The notes beneath the pieces were generated by a model that was not told the DNA's origin, did no database searches, and saw only the letters and a program-made list of their open reading frames with translations. A stretch of DNA of 64,000 nucleotides from Neckera pumila. Its lineage: Eukaryota; Streptophyta; Bryopsida; Hypnales; Neckeraceae. The position numbers and the translations under genes were made by a program. Positions 36,593 to 47,110 of the stretch are shown piece after piece. The stretch covers positions 19,465,823 through 19,529,822 of the forward strand of contig OZ018408.1 in NCBI GenBank assembly GCA_963969595.1, given 5' to 3'. The number at the start of each line of letters is the position of its first letter. The stretch's first letter is position 1.

Positions 36593-37742
36593 TCTACACA
36601 AAATAGTGAAATTAGGTTGCCCCATACTAATTTCTTGACATTTGACACTATTAACCCCTAAAGGACCGTTTGTCCCCTCGGGGTCTGGGCAGGTTCCTAT
36701 TTTTAGTCATATTTTTTGGGATTTTTTGAGGTTGTGTATTTTTACAAGAGCTTTGTGAATATATAAATTTTTTTTAATTGATGCCCAAGAGCAAAAGTTA
36801 TGGCACAATAAGCAAAATTGAAGTTTGGCGGGCAGCCCAATAAAATCACAAAAAGTCTAAATAATTTTTTTTCAATTTTTTTTTCTCAAAGATTATATTT
36901 TTGTCTACATGTGAAGCTTTGTTTCATTCAATTTGGACTAATAATGAGAAAGTTATGGACAATCTCAGTTTTTCAGGCAATCTAAGCATCTTCTCAAAAA
37001 AATAACTTGTAGAATTTGTTTTTCAATGCAATTTTTAAAATTTTTCAGAAAAGTTTGTTAGACAAGCTTGGATTCTCTCACCATTGGGATTATTGTGATT
37101 CAATTCCATCTAAAAGCTATTAACAGTTTAGTTTTTTCTTCAATCTTGAACCCACCTCTACTTAACAGTTTTTTAATGAGTGAAATTTAAGTGCTTTTAA
37201 TCCTGAGTTTTTTTGGGAGATTCTCGACTCAACTACTTAGCAAAAATAAGTAGAAAATCAAAGTCCATAGTGCAAAAAAATTGAACTAAAAAGACTCAAA
37301 GCTAAAAAATCTAGTCAAGCAAGGTGCAAAAAAACTTGTTTTCTTCATTTTAAATGCATATATCTTGCAATCTACATGGTTAAAGTTTTTGAAATTTCTT
37401 CCACATATTCATATACTAGTCAAGTACAAGATATTACAGTTGGATATGCAATAAAAAACAAATCTTAAAGCTCTTTTCTCTTTGCAATAGAAATGACAAT
37501 TTTTAGTGGTTTTTGATAGGAAAATCACCTTGGTCCTTTAGGGGTTAAATATCCATTGTTATTGTATAAGAATTGACCACTTTTGAATTAGGTACCGTTG
37601 TGATTGGGACTCATGAACCTCCATGTATACAAATGGAAATATCTATAGAAGTATTTATTGACTGTGATGGCTTGTAAAATAAGTTTTGTGAGAGAAGGCA
37701 ACCTAATTGTCAAGGCAACCTAATTTTACTATTTTGTGTAGA
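36593..37742. mobile_element. TIR element (CTACACAAAATAGTGAAATT ends) holding a nested TTAA element
   Basis: The left end CTACACAAAATAGTGAAATT (continuing AGGTTGCC) is inverted at 37714-37742 as GGCAACCTAATTTTACTATT (continuing TTGTGTAG), about 28 bp with one mismatch. AAGGCAACCTAATT is also directly duplicated just before the right end. The interior contains the complete TTAA element 36651-37548, leaving only about 250 bp of the host element. Confidence 0.7.
36651..37548 (+). mobile_element. TTAA-flanked piggyBac-like element, subfamily 1, copy 2
   Basis: 898 bp with both ends intact: TTAACCCCTAAAGGACCGTT and CCTTGGTCCTTTAGGGGTTAA, each end with TTAA. Non-coding; best-preserved full-length member of its subfamily here. 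Confidence 0.8.
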
Positions 37743-37964
37743 TTTTTTAACCGTTTTTTTATTGTCAATGCTTTCAAGTTGCAACCAGTTTTTTTTTTTT
37801 CCCATAATAAGTTATTCGACTGCCTAACTTTTTCCCACTATGTTACTTAGCCGCCGGTTTTTCCCCAACTGAACACTGTTTCACACTACAAGTATGTTAT
37901 GTGTGAAGCACATGTTGTGGGCTCAATCTGCCAGAATCCATGTCAGTGGTTCTCAATCTGTACT

Positions 37965-38248
37965 AAGGTAACTACACCTAAAATCGCACAATCCTTAAAA
38001 GCGCACAGCGGATATTCTTGCCTAAAATGTACTCGCACTATTCATATGACTCTATGATTGCTTTTAGGTGTACCTATTTTCAGCACTTTGAAAATTCGTA
38101 GTTTATTCACACGGTGTCCAAAAAATGCATTTTAAGAGAATCTAGAATCCTATTTTGACTACCAATGGGTCCCCACAATTTATTTTTCAATATAATAGTG
38201 AAACCATACTGAATTGCTTAACTGTGCGATTTAAGGTGTAGTTACCTT
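37965..38248 (+). mobile_element. MITE family A, copy 2
   Basis: Starts AAGGTAACTACACCTAAAAT and ends TTTAAGGTGTAGTTACCTT, a near-perfect inverted repeat of over 20 bp. Opposite orientation to the copy at 17255. Confidence 0.88.
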
Positions 38249-38795
38249 CACTTAACTTATGATTGTTTTGGTAGTTTCTAAAACTAAAGAAAATAAGTGT
38301 TTTTTTTTGTGTTTTTTTACACAAATGAAACGGAAGAAAATAAGTTTAAAATTGTAAATTTCAGTTGGGGAGAATGTCTCCAATGGCAATTGATTGGATT
38401 AAAGGAAGGGAAGGAAGGGGGGGAAGGGGGACAATGTACAGTACCTTACTTGACATTTTGCACCCGAAATTCCAATCAGTCCCCCACCACCCCATATCAG
38501 TTTGCTTCCCCTGAGCCTTGTGTATCGTATACATATGGGATAGTGGATACATATATGATATAGAGGTAAGAAGTACGGAATCATAAATATTAGAACAAAT
38601 TCACAAAAGCGTGCACTAGAAAAACAAAGATAAAAGTGGATGCTTGTTGCACGCTTCTCAAGGTGTGAACAGTTTGAAAATTGTAGGGCACAGTTTTAGA
38701 AAATCTTCCAATTCAACTTTGACCTCTTCTAACTTTTGCATATTCTAATTAAATAAGTGTTCTTGGATTTCATCCAAGTCTATTGTAATTTGCCT

Positions 38796-38814
38796 TTAAC
38801 CCCTAAGTGCCTAA
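38796..38814 (+). mobile_element. Left stub of TTAA element, subfamily 3, split by the Harbinger insertion
   Basis: TTAACCCCTAAGTGCCTAA, cut by insertion of the PIF/Harbinger element and continuing at 43554. The paralogue at 44793 reads through the same place without the insertion. Confidence 0.8.
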
Positions 38815-39794
38815 AGGTACAGTCACATTTGGCCTCAGGAAAGACCCTCTCTTAAAAGATAAAACAAATGAGGCCAAAAAGAGGGTCCCTAATTTTTCTG
38901 AGGCCCTAGCATCAAGCCAGTACCGGAAAAGGCGGATCAGAATTGTAATTTCAAAAAAGCCAGTCATTCATATATGGCCATTTAGAAAAATAAAAAGGCG
39001 CCACGTCTGATGGGACAAGTGCGGCCAAAAGAAGTGGCCACACTTGACAAGACAATTTGCTAAAGTTAGTGGAGGTGGGTCCTCCTGGAGTTGTCATGTC
39101 GCCAGCGTTTTCAACAGTATTCACCTCCTGTATGCTGTCGCTCATTCTCCTTTGTCTCGCTCATTTTGCTTGCTCCCGCTCATTGTTGATGTGAATTTGA
39201 AGAAGCGTTGTTCCTCAAATTGTTTTACATATACGCTGTTGTCGCCGTGACTGAGGCAGTTCTTCATACTTTGATGACGATTACTGTTTGAAGAGTGTGC
39301 GACCGGTGCAGCAATTGAAGGTGCACGGCCCACCCCCCTTTTTTCATAGAGAATTGTCAGTTTTCTTATTTGTTGGTTCTTTTCAATCTTATTGTTTGCC
39401 CCCTATGTGACTAAAAATGGACTACAATTTTGGGCGCCGATTCCTTTTAGGGTTTCTCTTCGTTGTTTGTCACTCTCTTTCCATTGCATTCATTTCTGTA
39501 TAGTTCCAAATCAGTGTCCCAGTGTTGTGCTTCCTAAATTGGTTTGTATACTTATGAGAGCCCTTGCCGTGGTATGTGGTATTCACAAGGATTGCCGTCC
39601 TCAACGAAAGTCAGGTGAGCAGCAGTTCTCCTTGTGATTTTCAATTTGCTTTCTTGCACGATATTCATAAATTTTCTTTTGCTGAAATTGCTTCAATTTC
39701 TTTATCTTTTTTCATATACAGCACTCCACCTCTCTGTCATTCTTCTGGAATTTTGACTTCATTTGGATTTTGTCTTTATGTAGTAGCATCATTG

Positions 39795-41149
39795 ATGGAC
39801 ATGGAGTTCATGGCCATGCCTTCAGATCTCATGGCTGTAGCATCTACTTTGTTGATGTTACTCCTTTTTGCAAATCGGGCTCTGGATTGTCCTGTTCTTT
39901 CCACCGAGGATGACGATGACAGTCCACTCCTAAACATGATGGAGTGCTCAAATGAATCTACCCTCGACATTGAAATAGTCACGCGCGTTGCCCTCCACAA
40001 CTTCCGATTGTGCAATGTGTTCAACCTCTTGGATGATGACCTCGAATTCTGAGTGAAGCCAAGATCCACTGCGTGGTTTTCTCGTTTCTTACTTGACTAG
40101 TACAATGACAAGCAATGGGTGTCAATGTTTTGAATGTCCAAACTTGCCGTGCATAGCTTGACCATTCTCATCAAGCCCACAGTTCAGAAGAAAGACACAA
40201 AATATCGCTTGGCTATTCCTGTTTTAGTCCGCCTTGCTTGCACAGTGTTTAAACTAATTCATGGTGCTAGTCTCTTCATTTGCAGCAAAATGTTTTCTAT
40301 TGGTAAGAGTACGGTGTCATTGGTTTTGCGTGAAGTAGTGCAAGCTATCAACGTGGCTTTGAGATCAGAAATTGCATGGCCAACTGGAGAGAGGCTCCTC
40401 AAAATTGAAGATGGTTTTTACCAACTTTGCGGTTTGCCAAGGATAGTAGGTGCTATTGACGTGACTCACGTGACCATTGCTAAACCTCGGAATGCCTCCA
40501 CTGACTACTACTACTTCAAGTCAGGAGGTTATAAACTAAACTGCCAGGCAATGGTTGACAGTAAGAAGCGTTTCCTTGATTTATTTTTAGGAGTGCCAGG
40601 GTCTACTAATGATGCTCGCGTCTTGAGGAGGTCCACCTTGTATGAGAAAGGAATGCACAATACGTTGTGGGATTCCACTGTTTCTTTTGATGGGTTCTCC
40701 CCATACTTACTGGGGATTCAGGCTATCATCTCTTCCTGTGGCTTATGATGCCACATGGAGCGCAGGGGAACATGCCAGCAGCCGATCATTTGTTCAACAA
40801 GAAGATGTGGCGAGGGTTTGCGTTGTAGAAAACGCCTTTGGCATCCTCAAGCAAACCTTTCGTGAGCTATTGGTGAAGTCTGAGTTGCAAGTGATCGACT
40901 TTTGTCCCTGATGTCATAACTTGCTGTGCTCTCTTACACAATATGCTCTTGGAGCAATTACAGGAAGAGGTAGCAATGCTGCTTGAAATTTTGCATTTCA
41001 AGGGACTGGATGAGAAGGCTGAGGAGGAGCCGGTTGTGATATATGAACTTGAGGATGGGCCACGGCTTGACAGCGGCCTTCCGGTGGGGACAGAGAAACG
41101 ACGCCAGCTCGGTGTATTCCTGGCAGTACAACGCAACGTCCTCCTATAA
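39795..41149 (+). pseudogene. HARBI1-type DDE nuclease of the Harbinger element, broken
   Basis: ATG at 39795 opens a frame with an acidic N-terminus (STEDDDDSPLL). It continues through KPRSTAWFSRFLLD, QKKDTKYRLAIPVLVRLAC, FSIGKSTVSLVLREVV and RIVGAIDVTHVTIAKPR (first D). Then come NCQAMVDSKKRFLDL, PGSTNDARVLRRS (second D) and VVENAFGILKQTFREL (E). Three in-frame stops occur at 40050, about 40098 and 40131. Frameshifts lie near 40697 (between SPYLLG and DSGYHLF), 40815 and 40910. The C-terminus continues to 41149. The order of domains and all three catalytic acids are kept, so decay is recent to moderate. Confidence 0.9.
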
Positions 41150-41730
41150 CAGTTTTAGGTAAAACCTAAACACTTCATGTATTTGTAATCACGCATTTTC
41201 TTTTGCTACATACAAGTTCTGTGCACTTCAAATGAACTTTACTGCATGAAAACAAAGTCCACTGCTAGGCAGTTGGGATACAAGAGTCAACACTGTTATA
41301 AGGGCAAGAGACTAAAACTATTGAACTACCCCGTCATTCAACCCTAACTGATAATACGTATTGTGTGTGCAGGTGAAGAAGTGACTCTAGGCATTCATTC
41401 CAGGATGAGACTTTGCAAGTTGAATGGAGCGATACCATCTGCCTGTACAGCCGCTGTAGATGTGGAAGGGGCGTAGTTGTCAGAGGGGAGTGTAGGAAAG
41501 CACAGGGGGCCTTCTGCTGGCATTTTGCCATGGCTTGTCATGACGGGAGGGGCCGCATGTGGCTGTGCTCCTGATGTGCTTCCTTTCGGGAGGTTCATTC
41601 CTAAACTTAACACTGCTGACAATTGAGCCAAGCACTTTACGACTTTACCTTGCTTTTCTATCTCTAATTTGGCATTTTTGTTGGCAATGATACTACTCTC
41701 ATGAAGGCGTCGGTCCTTCTCTCTCTGATA

Positions 41731-42723
41731 CTACATTTGTTCTGAAAACAATTTCAACTGGACCTCAATCTTTAACCGTTCAAGGTCCTTGGATGATTCG
41801 GCTATCTCACGCATTTGACTTGCTATTACGTCACCAGTAGCCCGTGTCGCTTCAGCAATGAGGCCATGTCCGGAGATGCTCTTCCTTTGGACAGCAGTGT
41901 TGTCCAAACGCTTTCTCACATTGGAATCACAAGTGTCGCTGGAGCTTATTAGCTGCGGTGTGATCCCAACAGGAAGTCTGGTCCTCACTCTTGCACTTTG
42001 TGATGCACTTGGGACACTTGCCGGTGATGCACATGCTGTTGGATTGCTCATTCCAGGTAGCGCTGACGGGGTCTGAGTATTGGTATCATCTGTTTCTTCG
42101 GCATTTTCAGCAAAGTCCATGGGGTCCTCCATTTTTGGTTTGCTGTCACGGCCTTTGTCATTTTCTGGGATCCTTGGTGCCGTCCCTCTGAAGTTGTTGC
42201 CATCATGAGACAGCAAGTCTTGAGTATGCGGAGGCTGCATTGTTGGTCGGGTCCCGTACCATTCATGTATGTTGTAAAAGATGTCTCTGGGGAAGGTTCG
42301 TGGTAGTTCCTCGTTCTTGCGGTCTGCAGTAGTCATATCCCAATAGTCAGTTCTATTTCTACCAGTCCAAGCAAAGAAGTCAGCCACACGCTTGTAATTA
42401 GGAATGATCTGATTCCATTTTATTTTGCATGATGCAACGTCACGTGGGCAGGGAGACACATTGGCCTTCATGACTTCTTGGCTCACACGAAGCCACTTCG
42501 TGGAGTCCGGAGTCATCAAATCGGGGGCGTCAACAATGTCAAGCTCTTTTAGGAATATGTCCCGTTTGACGTTCACCAAAACTGTCACTTCCTACGGCGA
42601 CCAATTGGGCCCGCGGGTTTTTCTGGCACATTTTGGTGGCTTCGCTTGGGCTGCAAAATTACCAAGAAGGCTTGGGCGTGGCGTTGAAAGTAGTGGCCGT
42701 GCGGCATTGCAGTTCACGTCCAT
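41731..42723 (-). pseudogene. SANT/Myb-like DNA-binding protein of the Harbinger element, with one in-frame stop
   Basis: In PIF/Harbinger elements this partner binds the transposon ends and brings in the nuclease. From ATG 42723 the frame runs 330 codons with a single TAG at 42592-42594, inside the first SANT helix (RGPNWSP, stop, EVTVLVNVKRD). The trihelix-like domain continues: ASCKIKWNQIIPNYKRVADF and RNRTDYWDM, then WYGTRP. A disordered Ser/Pro-rich middle and a C-terminal coiled helix (MREIAESSKDLERLKIEVQL) follow. Apart from that stop the frame is clean, so it may be only recently inactivated, or the true start may be the internal codons after the stop. Convergent with the nuclease gene. 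Confidence 0.85.
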
Positions 42724-43550
42724 GACGGTACCTGTACATTCCACCACATGAAAGTTGAAAATCAGTTTAATATTGCAAGAACTCATTGTAGCATCGGAGT
42801 GCTTGTTTGCGCTGTGCAAGTCCATGTTGTGAATGCAGAGTTCAACCATGATGTGTGGCATACCAATCAGGGCGGATCGACGTCGTGATGCGGTGCCGTA
42901 TGTTGTAGCATGCAGCAAGTTCTTCATTGCTTGAAGGGTGCAAGTTCAATACAAGGCCATTGAAGTTAGCAAAGTGAACGTACATGATGACATTGTCATG
43001 GCACAAAAGGAGCAAACATCAATTAGAATGTAGGAGAGCATCGAACCAAACCTGATCAAAGTCGGAAGAGCTAGCGACTGAGATGCAATGCTCGAAGGGG
43101 CAATGTAGTGGAAGCGATGGGATATGCCAACTACAAGGTGAAGTTTATATCTGCAGGTGAGACGCATGACGCCGTCCATCATTTAATTTGAAGTGCACGT
43201 ATTTAGTAAACTTGGAGTCCAAACTTGGGGTTTCTACCAACTTTAGCGCCGATAATTGGAAGCCAAGAGGCGGCGCTCCTTGCTAATTTCTCGTCATGGA
43301 TCGTATTAATTAAAAGCGGTCGCAAATTCCTAAAATCTTCATTTCCTTCTATTTCAGGTCTTATGTAGAGAGTGCCAGGGAATACATAACACCCAGAAAA
43401 GTGAAGTTGAAAGTCCTGCTAACCACTGCTCCTTTTTCATGCCAGGTGGGCGTCCACCTAGGCTCGGCATTTATAGACGTTGCAAGTCGGAACAGGCATG
43501 GTCCTACCACTTGAAAACCTTTACCCCTAACGCAAAGTGTGACTGTACCT

Positions 43551-44353
43551 TAAGCCTTTCCAAGTGTGTTCTTCCTATGAAAAAAGAGCATGGACTTATA
43601 GTTATCCCCGATGACGCAAATTGTTTTTTTTCAAAATCTAACCTTACAGATGTTTAAAGAGCTAGCTTATTAGTATGTATACCAATTTTGAGTGCAAAAT
43701 TGCATAGGAGTTGTGAGATCATAACAAGAGAAATGTATGTTTTTTATTTTTAGTATGCTGCCCCTCCCCACAATGTTTGAGAAATTTGCATATAAATATT
43801 TTTGGCAATTGGAGGTGACATGAATAACTACAAATTATGTCAACACACTAAAATACACTTTCAAAAAACTTAATCTCATATGAAAAGCTATCAAACTCAT
43901 TACACAATCTACCTTGCAATTGTTGAAATGCAATTTTTTTTATAAGTAGAAATTGCAAATAACTCCAAATCAACACTTGCATGTTTAAATTTTCAATGGT
44001 GAAAATCATGAAAACACTTTATTCTTTCCATTGGGACCATTTTCAAAGCAAATGAATAAGTAGAACTTTTCAGATCTCAATTCAAGTAAAATTGGCAAGC
44101 TTTGCTTAAAGCTAAGAAATCAAATAAAATTTGTAAGCTTTACTCTTCCTCAATGAGATATATATGCTTTTGAGGACCTCTCAAAAATCAAATTTTTACC
44201 TTTTTTAGTGAAAAATAAAAGTTTCCAATAATTAACCTTCAATACTGCCCGTAAAAAAGTTTTAATTGGTCAAAGGAATTTAACTGCCCGTACCTAAATG
44301 AGCCTGAAATTTTGGAGCGACCATGTTTGGTTGCTCAGGCAATTAGGGGTTAA
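43551..44353 (+). mobile_element. Right part of TTAA element, subfamily 3, copy 1
   Basis: Continues the 38796 stub after the Harbinger insertion (GCCTTTCCAAGTGTG...) and ends CAGGCAATTAGGGGTTAA. Closely matches 44793-45465. The final TTAA overlaps the start of MITE family C copy 3. Confidence 0.75.
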
Positions 44354-44766
44354 GGTGAACCAATCCAATTCCGTTCACTAGCCAATTTTGTCATCCTATT
44401 GTTGGCTTTGATTACAAGTAACATCAAAATCCATTCATTTTCTGATAAAATCATTGTATTAATGCCAACAAGGGGTGATGTGTCAATCCTTTAATGGTGA
44501 ATACATAAGTACCATTAAATACATGGAAAGGTGGTTATAGATTGTTTACATGACGTTTATGACTCCACTCGAAAAGCGGTTTTGTAATATCAAGGCACAC
44601 TACTTCAGATCTTTATAGATATTATAGTTTTGGTTGGAAATGATAATACCCTTTGGATTTGAATTTTAAAACTAGCTCACACCTTTGAAAAATATATGCC
44701 GCTCTAGAAGTTGGCCCCAAGATATTGAGATTTGCAAATCCGGGTGGTAATAGGCTTATCTACCTC
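44352..44766 (-). mobile_element. MITE family C, copy 3
   Basis: Inverted relative to 26592 and 34843. Starts AAGGTGAACCAATCC and ends AGGCTTATCTACCT. It abuts the TTAA end of the preceding element. Confidence 0.75.
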
Positions 44767-44792
44767 ATGTGATTAACCCTTATTTTTTAAGC

Positions 44793-45465
44793 TTAATTCC
44801 TAAATGCCCAAGCCTTTCCAAATTTGTTTTGACTATAAAAAAAAGCATAGGCTTATAATTATCTCCAATGAAGCAAATTGATTTTTTTTCAAAATCTAAT
44901 TTTATAGATGTTTAAAGAGCTTGCTTATCAGTATGCATACCAATTTTGAGTGCAAAAGTGCTTAGGACTTGTAAAATTATGACAAGTAAAATGTATATTT
45001 TTTATTTTTAGTATGTTATCCCTCTCTACAATGTTTCAAAAATTTGTATATAAAAGTTTTTTGGGATTGGAGGTGACATGAACAACTACAAAGAGTGTTA
45101 GTACACTAAAGTGCAATTTCAAAAGATTAAATTTTACATGAAAAGCTATCAAATTCATTATTCAATACACCTTGCAAATATTAGAATGCAATTTCTTTTA
45201 TAAGCAAAAATTGCAAGTAACTCCAAATCAACACTTGCAGGTTTAAATTTTCAACAATGAAAATCATAAATATACTTCACTCTTTTCATTGGGACTATTT
45301 TCAGAGCAAATGGATAAGTATAATTTTTTAGATCTCAAATCAAGTGGAATTGTTAAGCTTTGCTCAAAGCCGTGAAGTCAAGTAAAATTCACAAGCTTTA
45401 CACTTACACTAATGGTACATGCATGCCTTTGAGGACCTCTCAAAAATCAAATATTTACCTTTTGA
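44793..45465 (+). mobile_element. TTAA element, subfamily 3, copy 2 (right-truncated)
   Basis: TTAATTCCTAAATGCCCAAGCCTTTCC... matches 38796-38814 joined to 43554 onward, with no insertion at the junction. Homology stops after TCAAATATTTACCTTTT at about 45465. Confidence 0.75.
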
Positions 45466-45918
45466 TATTATCCATTTCTAAAATTTGCAACTATAGAACC
45501 TTATTATTGACTAATTTTTTAGGGTTATAAATTAAAAATTAAATATGTAAAGGCAATGTATGTGTGAGATTAGTACAAAGTAGAACAAAATGTCCATCCT
45601 TGTGGGAACATAGAATTGTTGATCTTTTGTGCCACAAAACTAGTATTTTTTTTGAAAAGAAGATGTAGAAAATTTATACTTAGATAGAACTTCAAATTGG
45701 CTGAAGTATACATACACACATCATTTAGGTAAAATGATGCTCTAGTCTCCTTGCCTGAATTTGGGCATAAAACCAAAAAAAACATAACTTATTCTTTAAC
45801 CTTTACAAGATTAGATTTCCTAAAAGTTTATACAAAATCTTAAAAAAGGTGAATAAGATATAGAATTTGATACTTAATATAGATACCTTAAATTGAATAC
45901 TCAAAACACATTTTGGCT

Positions 45919-47110
45919 TTAATCTTTGAATGACAGTTGTTCCCTCAAGGGACAAATGAAATTTTGGGTACAGACATTGGTTCTCAAATTTTGCATATTT
46001 TTACAAAAATTGCCATAACTAATTGAGAAATTCGATTTTCCAACAAATTTTGGATATGTTGAGGTATTTGTAATGCACTTTTATAAAATGATTTTTCAAA
46101 AAATTCTTATAAATTTAGACATAATTTAGATTTAATCCAAATTTATTGGTGAAAAAACTTGTAATACAAATACAACTTTTTCAAGATTCTTTACTAAGTA
46201 GAATAAGATTTTTTTTTGGAATGTTGTGATAAACAATCCATATTTATTAATTATTCATTGAGCGAAATATTGCTGATTGAAATACAAATCCAAATATTTA
46301 TATTTCTAATAACATACTCAAAAAATCTCCAAAAATTGGTGTATTTTAGCAAATTGAGTGAAATGTTTATACATGATTTTTAAATTTTTTTGGAAGATTA
46401 CTGGAATGAATTATTAAAAGTCTAAATATTTAACGTCATATTTCAATCAGTAATAATACATTAAATAAATTTTTTAAACCAATGAATCTCTTATCATATA
46501 ATTTTAAAAAGAATTCTCACTTCCACAACAAAAAATCTTCAAAATTTTGAAATTGTGTTAAAAGGCTGTTTAAATTTGAATTAAAATTTTAAAATGTCTA
46601 AAATTTTATTTGTTTTTTTGAAAATTTATATTATATCAGTATATAATTTGTACCTCAGCATGTCCAAAGTTTGTAGAAAAAGCTAATTTTTCAATTATAA
46701 TGACAATTTTTGATGTGTATGAAAACTTATAAGAGCCATTGGTAGTACAAATTATTTTTTGAAACATTTCTTAAGATAGGGGAAAATAATTCAACAATAT
46801 AATTTCTATTTCAATTAGTACCAATGACCAAGACTTATCATCCTAGGTAAAAATAGGCGAGCTTGAGCTATAAAAAATGATAATTTTTTTTTTTTTTATA
46901 TCAATTTTTCATAGAATATTTTTTTATTTACATGGAAAGCTTTGAAGAGTTCCATTTGGATTATTGATGTGAAAGTTATTAAAAGTCTTGTTTTGTGGGC
47001 AATTAAACTATGTTCATGAAAAAATGAAGCATGGGATTCATTTTGAATTCATTTCTTTACAATTTTCTAAAATGAAAAGGGCCCCAATGTTTTTGCTTGT
47101 TTGCTAGAAT
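45919..47110 (+). mobile_element. Highly diverged TTAA element, probably subfamily 1
   Basis: TTAATCTTTGAATGACAGTT then GTTCCCTCAAGGGAC palindrome and AAATTTTGGG, matching the left end of subfamily 1; later blocks (TATTTTTTTATTTACATGGAAAGC) match the interior. The right end was not found. Contains long AT-rich inverted stretches. Confidence 0.45.

Larger units (their letters stand above)
38815..43550. mobile_element. Complete PIF/Harbinger transposon, 4,736 bp
   Basis: The left end AGGTACAGTCACATTTGG and right end (inverted) AGGTACAGTCACACTTTG form the terminal inverted repeats; TAA flanks both ends (38812-38814 and 43551-43553), the 3-bp TWA target duplication typical of PIF/Harbinger. Inside, a HARBI1-type nuclease gene on the plus strand and a SANT/Myb-like gene on the minus strand converge, the two-gene arrangement of autonomous members of this superfamily. 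Both genes carry stops or frameshifts, so this copy cannot supply its own proteins. It sits inside a TTAA element, whose paralogue at 44793 gives the empty site. Confidence 0.95.
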
